Source: Christensenella sp. UBA4263 (lineage in GTDB: Bacteria; Bacillota; Clostridia; Christensenellales; Aristaeellaceae). Taken from it: DNA of 64,000 nt. Under the pieces are notes generated by a model. It searched no databases, was not told the origin of the DNA, and worked only from the letters and a program-made list of their open reading frames with translations. Where the stretch lies: NCBI GenBank assembly GCA_002395225.1, contig DGWH01000091.1:33684-97683 (forward strand), read 5' to 3'. The stretch's first letter is position 1, and each line of letters begins with the position of its first letter. This document shows, in pieces, positions 33,866 through 43,164 of this stretch. The translations under genes were made by a program, and so were the position numbers.

Positions 33866-35020
33866 TCAGTCCGGGGCAGAGGCCTTTTCCGGCGTGTCCC
33901 GGCGCGGGGGACGCTCTTTGGCAAAGAAGGTCATGAATTCACATTCAAGACGGCCGTTATAGAACCGGCGCTTCTTATCTGCCCGGCGCCCAAGGCAGCG
34001 TTCAAACTGCGGATGGGAGGAAATGGCACTCAGCGACCAGCCCGGGTTTGCGGCCATGAGGCGGCCCAGTTCACGGTAAAGGGTTTCGCATGCTTTCCGG
34101 TCCGAGAGCCGTTCCCCATAAGGGGGATTGGACAGACAGACGCCGTACCTTTCCTGCGGATGAAAGTCGCGCATGTCGGCCACCCGGACCTGGATGCGCC
34201 CGCCAAGACCTGCCTGGACGATATGGCGTTTGGCCAGGGCGATCGCCTCCGGATCGATATCGGATCCGGAGATTCCCTCGATCAGGGAGGGATCAAATTC
34301 CGCCTGGGCGGCCTCACGGAGACGCGGGAAGCCGGGGACGAGATAGGGGAACTGCTCCATGGCAAAGGTGCGGGTGAGTCCGGGGGCACGATGGCTCATT
34401 TTGAACGCGGCCTCAATCAGGAGCGTGCCGGTGCCGCAGAAAGGATCGGCCAGCGGGAGATTGCCGCGCCAGGGCGAAAGGTCGACCAGGGCCGCGGCCA
34501 GTGTTTCCCGAAGGGGCGCCTCGCCGTTCCAGGTGCGGTAGCCGCGCCGGTTCAGAGCCTGACCGGAGGTGTCGATGGTCAGCCGCGCCTGATTGGCATG
34601 CAGCGTCACGCTGATGGGAATGGTGACGCCGGATTCCTCAAACCAGGTGACATGGTATTTTTCCTGCAGGCGCCGGACGATGGCCTTTTTGGTAATCGCC
34701 TGACAGTCTGACACGCTCATCAGCTGGCTGCGGGCACAGTTGCCGCTGACAGGAAAACGGCAGTCCCTGGTCAGGTACTGCTCCCAGGGCAGGGCGGCAA
34801 CTCCCTCAAAGAGCTCCTCGAAAGTGCGTGCCTCAAAGGTGCCCACCACCAGCAGAACCCGGTCTGCGGTGCGAAGATACAGGTTGGCGCGCATGGCATC
34901 CTCAAAACTGCCCTCAAACATGGCGCCTCCGTTGACGGCGGAGGCGAGGAGTCCCATTCGTTTCAGTTCGCCGGCAACCAGTCCTTCAAGACCGAATGCG
35001 GCCGTGGCCATAAACTGCAT
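33866..35020 (-). CDS. THUMP-domain RNA methyltransferase (RlmL/YpsC-like)
   Basis: A 384-residue class I methyltransferase. The N-terminal part (residues 1-150) is a ferredoxin-like/THUMP RNA-binding region. The catalytic part has SAM motif ADPFCGTGTLLIEAA and the N6-amino methylation motif SNPPYGERL. This matches the RlmL N-terminal-half family that makes m2G in 23S rRNA; by family it targets rRNA guanine. The ATG at 35020 follows GGAGGAAC. It is convergent with the msrA operon. Confidence 0.9.
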   Translation of the reverse strand: MQFMATAAFGLEGLVAGELKRMGLLASAVNGGAMFEGSFEDAMRANLYLRTADRVLLVVGTFEARTFEELFEGVAALPWEQYLTRDCRFPVSGNCARSQLMSVSDCQAITKKAIVRRLQEKYHVTWFEESGVTIPISVTLHANQARLTIDTSGQALNRRGYRTWNGEAPLRETLAAALVDLSPWRGNLPLADPFCGTGTLLIEAAFKMSHRAPGLTRTFAMEQFPYLVPGFPRLREAAQAEFDPSLIEGISGSDIDPEAIALAKRHIVQAGLGGRIQVRVADMRDFHPQERYGVCLSNPPYGERLSDRKACETLYRELGRLMAANPGWSLSAISSHPQFERCLGRRADKKRRFYNGRLECEFMTFFAKERPPRRDTPEKASAPD

Positions 35021-35121
35021 AGTGTTCCTCCAATTCCGATCTGACTTGGGTGGGATTATAGCACAGAAGTGCCCGAAATACGCGGCTGCAGACAATTTTA
35101 AGGGAAAATATTGAAAAAGAC

Positions 35122-35150
35122 TGGTCAAAAAGAGGAAAAATTGATATACT
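35122..35150 (+). promoter_or_regulatory. Promoter of the aldolase gene
   Basis: TGGTCA (35122-35127), 17 bp and TATACT (35145-35150). The -35 box is moderate and the -10 box good. Confidence 0.55.
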
Positions 35151-35205
35151 GATGGCGCTAAACAGTGATTAGCAAAGACTTCAGCTTAAAAGGAGTGGAT
35201 TTCCC

Positions 35206-36150
35206 ATGGCTCTTGTTACATCAACAGAAATGTTTAAGAAGGCTTATGAAGGCCACTACGCCATCGGTGCATTCAACGTAAACAACATGGAGATCATCCA
35301 GGGCATTACCGAGGCCGCCACAATGGAGAAGGCCCCTGTTATCCTGCAGGTTTCCAAGGGCGCACGTGCTTATGCAAAGCATATCTATCTGGTCAAGCTG
35401 GTTGAGGCAGCTCTCCAGGATGCCGAGGACAACGGTGTGGATCTCCCGATCGTTCTCCATCTGGATCACGGCCCGGATTTTGAGACCTGCAAGGCTTGCA
35501 TCGACGGCGGCTTCACCTCTGTCATGATCGATGGTTCCTCCCTGCCTTTCGAGGAGAACATCAAGGTAACCCGTCAGGTCGTCGAGTATGCGCATGACCA
35601 CGGCGTGGTCGTTGAGGGCGAGCTCGGAACCCTTTCCGGTGTTGAGGATGATGTCAAGGTCGCCGAGGGCGATGCCATGTATACCGATCCCAACCAGGTC
35701 GAAGAGTTTGTCAAGTCCACCGGCGTTGATTCTCTGGCCATCGCCATCGGAACCAGCCACGGTGCGTACAAGTTCAAGGGAACCCCGAAGCTCCGCTTTG
35801 ATATTCTTGAGGAAGTCGGCAACCGTCTCCCCGGATTCCCGATCGTTCTCCATGGCGCCAGCTCCGTTATGCCGGAGTATGTGGCCATGATCAACAAGTA
35901 CGGCGGAAATATGCCGGGTGCACAGGGCGTGCCGGAGGATCTGCTGCGCAAGGCCGCTTCCATGGCGGTTTGCAAGATCAACGTTGACTCCGACCTGCGT
36001 CTGGCCATGACCGGCATCATCCGGAAACAGTTCGCCGAGCATCCGGATCAGTTCGACCCGAGACAGTATCTGAAACCGGCACGTATTGCTCTTCGCGATA
36101 TGGTGCGTCATAAGATTGTGAACGTAATGGGCTGCAATGGAAAAGCTTAA
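35206..36150 (+). CDS. fba: Class II fructose-bisphosphate aldolase
   Basis: A 314-residue zinc-dependent glycolytic enzyme that interconverts fructose-1,6-bisphosphate and two triose phosphates. The metal and substrate motifs VLHLDHGPDFE and the GTSHGAYKF and VLHGASS blocks are in place. An AAAGGAGTGG site precedes the ATG and codon choice is restricted, consistent with high expression. It has its own promoter and terminator. The PPi-type phosphofructokinase elsewhere in the window feeds the same reaction. Confidence 0.96.
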   Translation: MALVTSTEMFKKAYEGHYAIGAFNVNNMEIIQGITEAATMEKAPVILQVSKGARAYAKHIYLVKLVEAALQDAEDNGVDLPIVLHLDHGPDFETCKACIDGGFTSVMIDGSSLPFEENIKVTRQVVEYAHDHGVVVEGELGTLSGVEDDVKVAEGDAMYTDPNQVEEFVKSTGVDSLAIAIGTSHGAYKFKGTPKLRFDILEEVGNRLPGFPIVLHGASSVMPEYVAMINKYGGNMPGAQGVPEDLLRKAASMAVCKINVDSDLRLAMTGIIRKQFAEHPDQFDPRQYLKPARIALRDMVRHKIVNVMGCNGKA

Positions 36151-36174
36151 TTTTCGGACATCTTTGAAAAAATG

Positions 36175-36206
36175 AGTACCTGCCGCGAAGGCGGCAGGTA
36201 CTTTTT
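36175..36206 (+). terminator. Terminator of the aldolase gene
   Basis: A 12-bp stem (AGTACCTGCCGC 36175-36186 with GCGGCAGGTACT 36191-36202) with GAAG loop and a five-T tail. Confidence 0.92.
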
Positions 36207-36338
36207 GTTGAGTGCTCACGAAATTTGAGCCATGGACCGGAGGATCCATCGTTTTTCAGCGCTGGGACAGAACCCATCCCGGCATAGGCAGCGGGTTTGA
36301 TTCAGAGAAATGAAAAACAGAACAGGTGACAGGAAGGT

Positions 36339-37229
36339 ATGAGTAAAGAGAGAAACATTGCATTGCTGACAGATACAACCTGCGATCTGTCAGACGAGGT
36401 TCTGCGGGAAAACGGCATTGATCTGATCTGTTTCAAGATCGCGCTGGACGGAGAGGGCTATGTGGAACGCCAGGACTTTACTCCGCAGCAGTTCTGCGCC
36501 ATGCTCCGCAATGCAAAAGATCTGCCCAAAACCTCCCAGATTACGGAGTATGAATTTCTGGATCGTTTTGAGGCATATGCCGAGGCGGGAAAAGAAGGCG
36601 TTATTTATGTGTCCATTAACGCCACCGGATCGGGCACCAATGCCGCCGCCCACCGGGCGGCCGAGACATTCCGCCGACAGCATCCGGAATCGGGGATGAC
36701 CATTCGTATTGTGGACAGCCGGATGTATTCGGCCGCCCAGGGCCAGCCGATTGTTGAGGCGGCCGCTCTGCTTGATGGCGGCGCCACCATGGATGAGGCG
36801 ATCGCATACCTTGAGGACCGCTATGGAAGAATGGAAATTCTGCTGGTGGCCTATACCCTCAAATGGATTCGCAAATCCGGCAGAGTCAGTGCGGCGGCGG
36901 CCATTACCGGCGATCTGTTGGGCATTCATCCGATTTTTTCCCTGAATGACGGTGTCAGCCGTGTCCTCAAAAAAGTTCGCGGCGAGCATGCGGCCATGGT
37001 GGGGATTGTCAAGCTGATGCAGAGCCGGATTGTCCCGGGAAAGCCATATTACATCATGGTCTCCGAGGACAAATATTTCGATGAATACAAAAAAACCTGC
37101 GAGGCGATCATGGGTTATCCGCCTGCAGGCATGGGAATTCTCGGTGCCGCCGTCCTTTCCAATACGGGACCGGATGCGGTGGGACTGGTCTTTGAAGGGG
37201 AAAACAGAGGCCCGCGGGAGACAACCTGA
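36339..37229 (+). CDS. DegV-family fatty-acid-binding protein
   Basis: A 296-residue protein of the DegV family, which binds fatty acids and includes FakB of the fatty-acid kinase system. The hallmark blocks are LLTDTTCDLS near the N-terminus, PKTSQIT, VYVSINATGSGT-like, and RKSGRVS. The AACAGGTGACAGGAAGG leader provides a ribosome binding site. It is convergent with exonuclease III, separated by only 10 bp. No FakA kinase is seen nearby. Confidence 0.92.
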   Translation: MSKERNIALLTDTTCDLSDEVLRENGIDLICFKIALDGEGYVERQDFTPQQFCAMLRNAKDLPKTSQITEYEFLDRFEAYAEAGKEGVIYVSINATGSGTNAAAHRAAETFRRQHPESGMTIRIVDSRMYSAAQGQPIVEAAALLDGGATMDEAIAYLEDRYGRMEILLVAYTLKWIRKSGRVSAAAAITGDLLGIHPIFSLNDGVSRVLKKVRGEHAAMVGIVKLMQSRIVPGKPYYIMVSEDKYFDEYKKTCEAIMGYPPAGMGILGAAVLSNTGPDAVGLVFEGENRGPRETT

Positions 37230-37239
37230 ACGGACGGGT

Positions 37240-37995
37240 TCAGTCGGCCAGGGTGAGGGTGACGGGGCAGTGGTCACTGCCAAGAATCGAATCCTCAATC
37301 TCTGCTGACTGAATGCGGCCGGCCAGACGGTTGGAAACAAGGAAATAATCGATGCGCCACCCGGCGTTCTTTTCGCGTGCTTTAAACATATAGGACCACC
37401 AACTGTAACGGCCGGTTTCATCCGGGTGCAGATAACGGAACGTATCGGTAAAGCCGCTGTCAAGCAGACGGGTCATGGCCTCGCGTTCCTGCGGGGTGAA
37501 GCCGGCATTGCCGGTGTTGGTTTTTGGGTTTTTAAGGTCAATCTCTCTGTGCGCGACATTCATGTCGCCGCAGACGATGATTGGCTTTTTTTGATCCAGC
37601 CCCTGACAGTACTGAAGGAAATCCGCTTCCCACTGGAGGCGGTAAGTGAGCCGGGTCAGTTCTCTCTGACTGTTGGGCGTATAGACCGTACACAGGTAAT
37701 AGTCCGGATACTCAAGGGTAATCAGGCGCCCTTCATGATCGTGCTCGTCTTTGCCCATTCCATAGGCGACGGAAAGCGGCTCATGCCGGGTCAGAATGGC
37801 GGTTCCGGAATAGCCTTTCTTCTCCGCGGAATACCAGTACTGATGATACCGGTCATCCCTGATCTCTGCCTGACCCGGCTGCATCTTGGTTTCCTGAAGA
37901 CAGAAAAAATCCGCATCGCTGGCGGTAAAGTAATCCATAAAGCCCTTGCCCAGACAGGCACGCAGACCATTGACGTTCCAGGAGACAAATTTCAT
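37240..37995 (-). CDS. xth: Exodeoxyribonuclease III
   Basis: A 251-residue AP endonuclease/3'-5' exonuclease for base-excision repair. Conserved blocks are SWNVNGLRA, CLQETKM, NVAHREIDLKNPK, YSWWSY and LGSDHCPV, containing the metal and catalytic Asn, Glu, Asp and His residues. The ATG at 37995 follows GGAGGAA; the longer frame upstream has no better start. Confidence 0.95.
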   Translation of the reverse strand: MKFVSWNVNGLRACLGKGFMDYFTASDADFFCLQETKMQPGQAEIRDDRYHQYWYSAEKKGYSGTAILTRHEPLSVAYGMGKDEHDHEGRLITLEYPDYYLCTVYTPNSQRELTRLTYRLQWEADFLQYCQGLDQKKPIIVCGDMNVAHREIDLKNPKTNTGNAGFTPQEREAMTRLLDSGFTDTFRYLHPDETGRYSWWSYMFKAREKNAGWRIDYFLVSNRLAGRIQSAEIEDSILGSDHCPVTLTLAD

Positions 37996-38458
37996 GTAAA
38001 GTTCCTCCGCTTGTTTATTGGCAATTGACTGACGGCGATTCATTTTTCACCGGATAAAGAGGCGGTCCGGTGCTTTTCGGACCGTATTTTAGCATAGTCG
38101 GGAGGGCTTGACAATCTTCCCGAAAATGCAGGTCCCGTGAAAACAGCCAGAGGCAAACGGCTGCCGCAAAAAGCGGATGACTGTTCCAAATAATCGGGTG
38201 CATTTTTGTACCATTTTGGAACAGTCAAATGTGTCAGATTGTGTGGAAAAAATCTTCGGGAAATGGTAAGATATTCAAAAATTGTATGTGTAGTTACCTG
38301 CTGCCGATTCATGCCTGCCCGGGGAATGAACCGGCGGTTATTTTTCGGACAGGCGCGACAATGGCTCTCTGAGTCGGCCGGTTAAAACAGGAAAAACCCT
38401 GATTCGGTAAGTGCAGAAACTGGAAAGAAGACGCAGAACCTTCGGAGGTAGATGAAAT
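37996..38458. other. Intergenic region between exonuclease III and the GGDEF sensor
   Basis: No gene is visible. A CGGTCCG/CGGACCG hairpin (38063-38084) lies in the exonuclease leader and a long inverted repeat sits at 38178-38227. A GGAGGT site at about 38444 belongs to the sensor gene. No class I c-di-GMP riboswitch pattern could be recognised in the 170 nt before that gene, and no well-spaced promoter was found. Confidence 0.5.
38178..38227. repeat. Long inverted repeat, possible operator or hairpin
   Basis: TGACTGTTCCAAA (38178-38190) and TTTGGAACAGTCA (38215-38227) are perfect 13-bp arms around 24 bp. The interior can also pair weakly (GGTGC with GTACC). It could be a two-site operator for a divergent regulator or a structured leader. 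Confidence 0.6.
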
Positions 38459-41400
38459 ATGCAGGAAATCATGAATCAGAGAGGAATCACACGTTTCCTT
38501 CTCTTATTTGTCATTGTTGGCATCATTCTTCTCCCGATTGCCGGCCAGGCCTCTGACACGGACAAAAAGACCGTCCGGGTCGGCTGGTATGACTCCTCCT
38601 TCTGTTACTTTGATCGTTTTGGCAGACGCTGCGGAATTGACTATGAATACCAGCAGAAGATTTCCGCGTATACCGGCTGGAATTTTGAGTATGTGGAGGG
38701 GAGCTGGCCGGCACTGTTTCAGATGCTGAAAGACGGGGAAATTGATCTGCTCAGCGATGTATCCTACAGCCCGGAACGGGTTGATCAGATGCTTTTTCCG
38801 GATCTGCCCATGGGCTCTGAATCCTACTACATTTATATCGATGCGGAGAACCGGGCCGTTACGGCTGAAAATCCTGCATCCCTGAACGGAAAGCGGATCG
38901 GCGTCAACAAAGGAAGCGTGCAGGAAGGGTTCCTCCGGGAATGGATGAACCGGAACCGGGTTTCCATTGACATTGTTCCCATGCTGGACGAGGAGAATGA
39001 GGCCCTCGAGAAGGTGATCCGCGGGGAACTGGATGGCTTTGCTTCCATCTATACGTTCAGTTCCGAACAGAAAGTCATTCCGCTGTGCCGGATTGGCTCC
39101 TCGGATTTTTACTACGCGGTGAACCGGAACCGGCCGGATCTCCTGGCAGAACTGAACGTCGCCCTTTCCGGCATTCAGGATGAGGACCCGTTATTCCTCG
39201 ATAAACTCAACGCAGAGCGGCTGTACAGCGTGCGCACGCACACCTATCTGACGCCTGAACAGGAGGACTGGGTCCGGGATCACGGCAGCATCCGAGTAGG
39301 TTACCGGGAGGATTATCTGCCGTTCTGTCAGACCAACTGGGAAACAGGGGAACTGACCGGGGCACTCAAGGATTACCTGGCCTTTGCGGAAAACCGGCTG
39401 GAAAGCACCAACATTCACTTTGAGACGTTTCCTTTCGAATCGACGGAAAAAGCCATTGAAGCACTGAAGGCCGGCGAGATTGACTGCGTTTTTCCGGTTT
39501 ACCTGAGTTCCTATGACGCCGATCAGATGGGGCTTCGCCTGACCAATCCGGTCATGAATACCGAAATGAACGCGGTCATGCCTGTTTCGGACCTGCAGCG
39601 GATTTCCAAAGACAACCACCTGGTCATCGCAGCAGGGAAAGGGGATCTGAACCTTGACACGTTTATCATGGACCGGTTCCCGGAATCATCGGTACTGAAA
39701 TACAACTCACGGGAAGAGATTCTCTCGGCCGTCAAGTCAGGGAAAGCAGACTGCGCCATCCTCAGCAATTACCGGCTCTCCATCTTCGAGGAACTGTTCA
39801 ACCGCTATAAGCTCTTTAATGTTCCCATCGGGGAATCCATCCCGCTTTCCTTTGCCGTTAACCGGAATGAACGGGAGTGTTACTTCATCCTCAACAAGGC
39901 GGCGGTCATGAGCAATGCGGATGAAATGGACGCTGCCCTGGCCTCATATGTCCAGTCCGACAGACGCGTGACCCTGTCCCGTTTTCTCAAGGATAACTGG
40001 CTGGCGGTCATTGTCCTCCTCTCGGTTGTCTTCTTCATCGTGGTCTTCCTGCTGGTGCAGAAGCTGAAAGCGGAAAAAATCAGCAACGAACGCCAGAGGA
40101 TGATGGAGGAGGCCCTGAGACGGGAACTGCAGCAGAAAGAGCAGCTTCATGCGGCCATGAATATGGTCTATACCGATCCGCTCACCGGCGTCAAGAGCAA
40201 GCATGCCTTTAACGAGGCAGAGGAGCGGATGGACCGGCGGATTGATGAGAAAAAGGTTTCAAAGTTCGGCGTGGTGGTTTTCGACCTGAATGATCTCAAG
40301 CAGATCAATGACAAACAGGGACATAAGGCCGGGGATGAGTACATCAGGACGGCCTGCCGGCTGATCTGTACGCATTTCAAGCACAGTCCGGTCTTCCGGA
40401 TCGGCGGGGATGAGTTTGTGACCATCCTTGAGGGTGAGGATTTCCAGAACAGGGAGGAGATTCTGGAGCGATTTGAAAAAACGATTCTGGGGAATCTGGA
40501 GGAGGAAAAGATCGTCATCGCGTTTGGAAGCGCCTCCTTCAATCCCGGACAGGATCAAAGCATCCGGGCCGTCTTCAAGCGGGCAGATGCGGCCATGTAT
40601 AAAGAAAAGACGCTGCTCAAGGATATCGGACATGCGCATACGGAGCACTCGGAAAACGAAGAGGAAATCCTGGATTTTGAACACAAATCCACGTTCAATC
40701 GTCGCCGCTCCATCCTCATTGCCGAGGACATGGAGAGCAACCGGGAAATTCTGGGGGATCTGCTGAGGAGTGATTACGACATTCAGTATGCCACGGACGG
40801 AAAGGAAGCCATTCAGATCCTTCGCAGCCGGAAAGATGAAATTGCCCTCGTGCTCCTTGACCTGTACATGCCCAACATGTCCGGACGTGAGGTTATGATG
40901 GAAATGCAGGTGGATGTGGACCTGGTCAATATTCCGGTGATCGTCCTGACCGTCGATCACGGGGCGGAACTGGACAGCCTGAGCATCGGCGCCATGGACT
41001 TCATTCCCAAGCCGTATCCGGAGATTGAAATCATCAAGGCGCGCATTGACAAGTGCATTGAGCTCTCCGAGGACCGTGAGCTGCTCCAGCAGCTCCAGCG
41101 CAACCGGCTGACCGGCCTGTATAATCCGGAATATTTCCTGCGGTACGTGGGACGGTATGACCGCATCTACCGGAATCTGGCCTGTGATGCCTTTGTCTGT
41201 GATCTGGAAGGGTTTGATGAACTTGACCGGCAGCTGGGGCCCAAATCCGCCGGCATCCTGATCCGCAGCATCGGCATCAGCATCCGGCGTCTGGCCAGGA
41301 AGACCGGGGGAATCGGCTGCTATGGCGGTGAGGGGACCTTTATGGTCTACTGGCCGCACCGCAGCGACTGCGGGAAGCTGATCGAAAACTTTGCCGAAAA

Positions 41401-41569
41401 TGTGATTCTGGAAAAAGAGTCCAACCGTCTGGTTAATCTGCGCTACGGCGTATTCCTCAATGCACAGACGGAGCCGGAGGTCTCTGAACGGTTTGCCCGC
41501 GCCAAGGCCGCGGCCTACAGCGTGTCGGTGGAGGGGCAGATCTGCGGTTTCCATGAGGGCAATGCCTGA
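38459..41569 (+). CDS. Two-SBP sensor with GGDEF, receiver and degenerate GGDEF domains
   Basis: A 1,036-residue membrane sensor. After an N-terminal hydrophobic segment (about 12-30) come two tandem SBP_bac_3-type solute-binding domains (about 38-260 and 276-500) outside the cell, a membrane segment (514-533) and a coiled-coil linker. An intact GGDEF domain (Gly649-Phe653) follows, then a receiver domain with phospho-acceptor Asp801 and Lys851, and a second GGDEF-like domain whose signature is GGEGT. No RxxD inhibitory site precedes the first GGDEF. By family it should make c-di-GMP when an amino-acid-like ligand binds outside. GGAGGT precedes the ATG at 38459; another ATG lies at 38471. Confidence 0.9.
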   Translation: MQEIMNQRGITRFLLLFVIVGIILLPIAGQASDTDKKTVRVGWYDSSFCYFDRFGRRCGIDYEYQQKISAYTGWNFEYVEGSWPALFQMLKDGEIDLLSDVSYSPERVDQMLFPDLPMGSESYYIYIDAENRAVTAENPASLNGKRIGVNKGSVQEGFLREWMNRNRVSIDIVPMLDEENEALEKVIRGELDGFASIYTFSSEQKVIPLCRIGSSDFYYAVNRNRPDLLAELNVALSGIQDEDPLFLDKLNAERLYSVRTHTYLTPEQEDWVRDHGSIRVGYREDYLPFCQTNWETGELTGALKDYLAFAENRLESTNIHFETFPFESTEKAIEALKAGEIDCVFPVYLSSYDADQMGLRLTNPVMNTEMNAVMPVSDLQRISKDNHLVIAAGKGDLNLDTFIMDRFPESSVLKYNSREEILSAVKSGKADCAILSNYRLSIFEELFNRYKLFNVPIGESIPLSFAVNRNERECYFILNKAAVMSNADEMDAALASYVQSDRRVTLSRFLKDNWLAVIVLLSVVFFIVVFLLVQKLKAEKISNERQRMMEEALRRELQQKEQLHAAMNMVYTDPLTGVKSKHAFNEAEERMDRRIDEKKVSKFGVVVFDLNDLKQINDKQGHKAGDEYIRTACRLICTHFKHSPVFRIGGDEFVTILEGEDFQNREEILERFEKTILGNLEEEKIVIAFGSASFNPGQDQSIRAVFKRADAAMYKEKTLLKDIGHAHTEHSENEEEILDFEHKSTFNRRRSILIAEDMESNREILGDLLRSDYDIQYATDGKEAIQILRSRKDEIALVLLDLYMPNMSGREVMMEMQVDVDLVNIPVIVLTVDHGAELDSLSIGAMDFIPKPYPEIEIIKARIDKCIELSEDRELLQQLQRNRLTGLYNPEYFLRYVGRYDRIYRNLACDAFVCDLEGFDELDRQLGPKSAGILIRSIGISIRRLARKTGGIGCYGGEGTFMVYWPHRSDCGKLIENFAENVILEKESNRLVNLRYGVFLNAQTEPEVSERFARAKAAAYSVSVEGQICGFHEGNA

Positions 41570-41617
41570 CCGGGACCGACTCTTCAGGCACCGTCCGGTG
41601 CATCTTTCAAAAATCGC

Positions 41618-41646
41618 TTGACTTTACAGATGAGTTTCATTAAAAT
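41618..41646 (+). promoter_or_regulatory. Promoter of the aspartate kinase gene
   Basis: TTGACT (41618-41623), 17 bp and TAAAAT (41641-41646). The leader is about 50 nt, too short for a lysine riboswitch. Confidence 0.75.
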
Positions 41647-41705
41647 GATGCAGCTGTCACAGGGACAGGCAAATGTTTTATGATCAGGAAAGACGGGGAT
41701 CCATC

Positions 41706-43037
41706 ATGGGAGTCAAGGTTGCTAAATTTGGCGGAAGTTCACTGGCGGATGCGCATCAGTTCAGGAAGGTGCGGGAGATACTGCTTTCAGATCCGGCACG
41801 CTGTCTGGTTGTGCCCAGCGCACCCGGAAAGCGGAGCTTTACGGATGTGAAGATCACAGACATGCTGTATAAATGTGCCAGGCTGGCCTCCTCCGGGGAA
41901 AATCTTGATGAACAGCTTCAGCAGATTAAGGATCGCTATGAGGAAATCGCCGCGGAACTCGAAGTGAATTTTCCCTTCGATGAGTCGTTTGAGACGATCC
42001 GCAAGAACATTCAGCTGGGCGCAGGGGAGGACTACGCGGCCAGCCGGGGCGAGTACCTGAACGGCATGCTGCTGGCGGCTTACCTGGGCTGGACCTTTGT
42101 GGACGCGGCTGAGGTTATCCTGTTCCGGGAAGACGGACGGCTGGATGCAGAGAAGACGCAGAAAGCCTTGTCGGAGCGCCTGAAGGGCCTCAGTCACGCT
42201 GTGGTTCCCGGTTTTTACGGAAGCGATATGACGGGGGCCATCCGGACCTTTTCCCGGGGCGGCAGCGACATCACCGGCGCCCTGGTTGCCCGGGCAGTCA
42301 ATGCGGATGTCTATGAAAACTGGACGGATGTGTCCGGCTGCATGATGGCCGATCCCCGAATCGTCCGCAATCCCGAGGTGATCCGGAGCATTACCTACCG
42401 GGAACTGCGGGAACTGTCCTATATGGGCGCCAGCGTGCTGCATGAGGATGCCCTGTTCCCGGTGCGCATTGCCGGCATTCCCACCAATATCCGCAATACC
42501 AACAATCCGGATGAACCGGGGACGATGATCTGCTATGAGGCAGAGGATGATGAGAGCAAGTATCCCATCACCGGCATCGCCGGCCACAAGGATTTTGCCA
42601 TCATCAACGTGGAAAAGACCATGATGAACTCCGAGCTGGGATTTGGCCGCCGGGTTCTTCAGGCCCTGGAAGAGCAGGGGATTTCCTTTGAACACATGCC
42701 CAGCGGCATCGACACGATGTGCGTGGTGGTGCATGAGGACAGTCTGGCCGGCAAGAAGGAAAAGATTGTCGCCAGGATTCATGAGCTCTGCGAGCCGGAT
42801 TCGGTGGAGATTCATTCCGGTCTCGCCCTGATTGCCACGGTGGGGCGCGGAATGGTTCGCTCCAAGGGCATCTCGGCCTGTCTGTTCAACGCGCTGGCCA
42901 AGGCCGGCGTCAACGTCCGCCTGATCGATCAGGGATCCAGCGAGCTGAATATCATTGTCGGTGTCGATAATCTGGATTTCGAGAATGCCGTGCGTGCCAT
43001 CTATCGGGCATTCGTCGTGAAGGAAAAAATCTGGTAA
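41706..43037 (+). CDS. Aspartate kinase
   Basis: A 443-residue enzyme that phosphorylates aspartate at the start of the lysine, threonine and methionine pathway. The N-terminal signature VAKFGGSSLAD and the FSRGGSDITGAL block belong to the kinase fold. Two C-terminal ACT domains, needed for feedback control, are indicated by AIINVEKTMMNSELGF and the final VNVRLIDQGSSELNIIVGV. The ATG at 41706 begins the family N-terminus; one at 41673 would add 11 residues. No homoserine dehydrogenase is fused. Which amino acid inhibits it cannot be decided here. Confidence 0.93.
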   Translation: MGVKVAKFGGSSLADAHQFRKVREILLSDPARCLVVPSAPGKRSFTDVKITDMLYKCARLASSGENLDEQLQQIKDRYEEIAAELEVNFPFDESFETIRKNIQLGAGEDYAASRGEYLNGMLLAAYLGWTFVDAAEVILFREDGRLDAEKTQKALSERLKGLSHAVVPGFYGSDMTGAIRTFSRGGSDITGALVARAVNADVYENWTDVSGCMMADPRIVRNPEVIRSITYRELRELSYMGASVLHEDALFPVRIAGIPTNIRNTNNPDEPGTMICYEAEDDESKYPITGIAGHKDFAIINVEKTMMNSELGFGRRVLQALEEQGISFEHMPSGIDTMCVVVHEDSLAGKKEKIVARIHELCEPDSVEIHSGLALIATVGRGMVRSKGISACLFNALAKAGVNVRLIDQGSSELNIIVGVDNLDFENAVRAIYRAFVVKEKIW

Positions 43038-43044
43038 ATGACGG

Positions 43045-43070
43045 AGCCTTCCGCACGGAAGGCTTCTTTT
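43045..43070 (+). terminator. Terminator of the aspartate kinase gene
   Basis: GCCTTCC (43046-43052) pairs with GGAAGGC (43057-43063), extended by A-T, then TTCTTTT. Confidence 0.8.
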
Positions 43071-43094
43071 CTATCCGGAAGATTTCGTTGCCTC

Positions 43095-43123
43095 TTGTCA
43101 AGCGGGAGCGTTTGAGATAAAGT
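43095..43123 (+). promoter_or_regulatory. Promoter of the YHYH protein gene
   Basis: TTGTCA (43095-43100), 17 bp and TAAAGT (43118-43123). A TATACA just downstream could be an alternative -10 but with worse spacing. Confidence 0.6.
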
Positions 43124-43164
43124 ATACAAAGGCGCTGAGAAATCATCGGAAAGGGTGAACGCAG

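Noticed and set aside
38290..38458. c-di-GMP riboswitch ahead of the GGDEF protein
   Set aside because: I could not match the conserved receptor bases of class I or a clear class II pattern; no claim made.
40259..41554. A 431-codon minus-strand frame opposite the GGDEF sensor
   Set aside because: Antisense shadow of a gene with clear GGDEF and receiver motifs; no ribosome binding site or family resemblance.
41647..41705. Lysine riboswitch ahead of aspartate kinase
   Set aside because: The leader between the predicted start site and the ATG is only about 50 nt, far shorter than the riboswitch.
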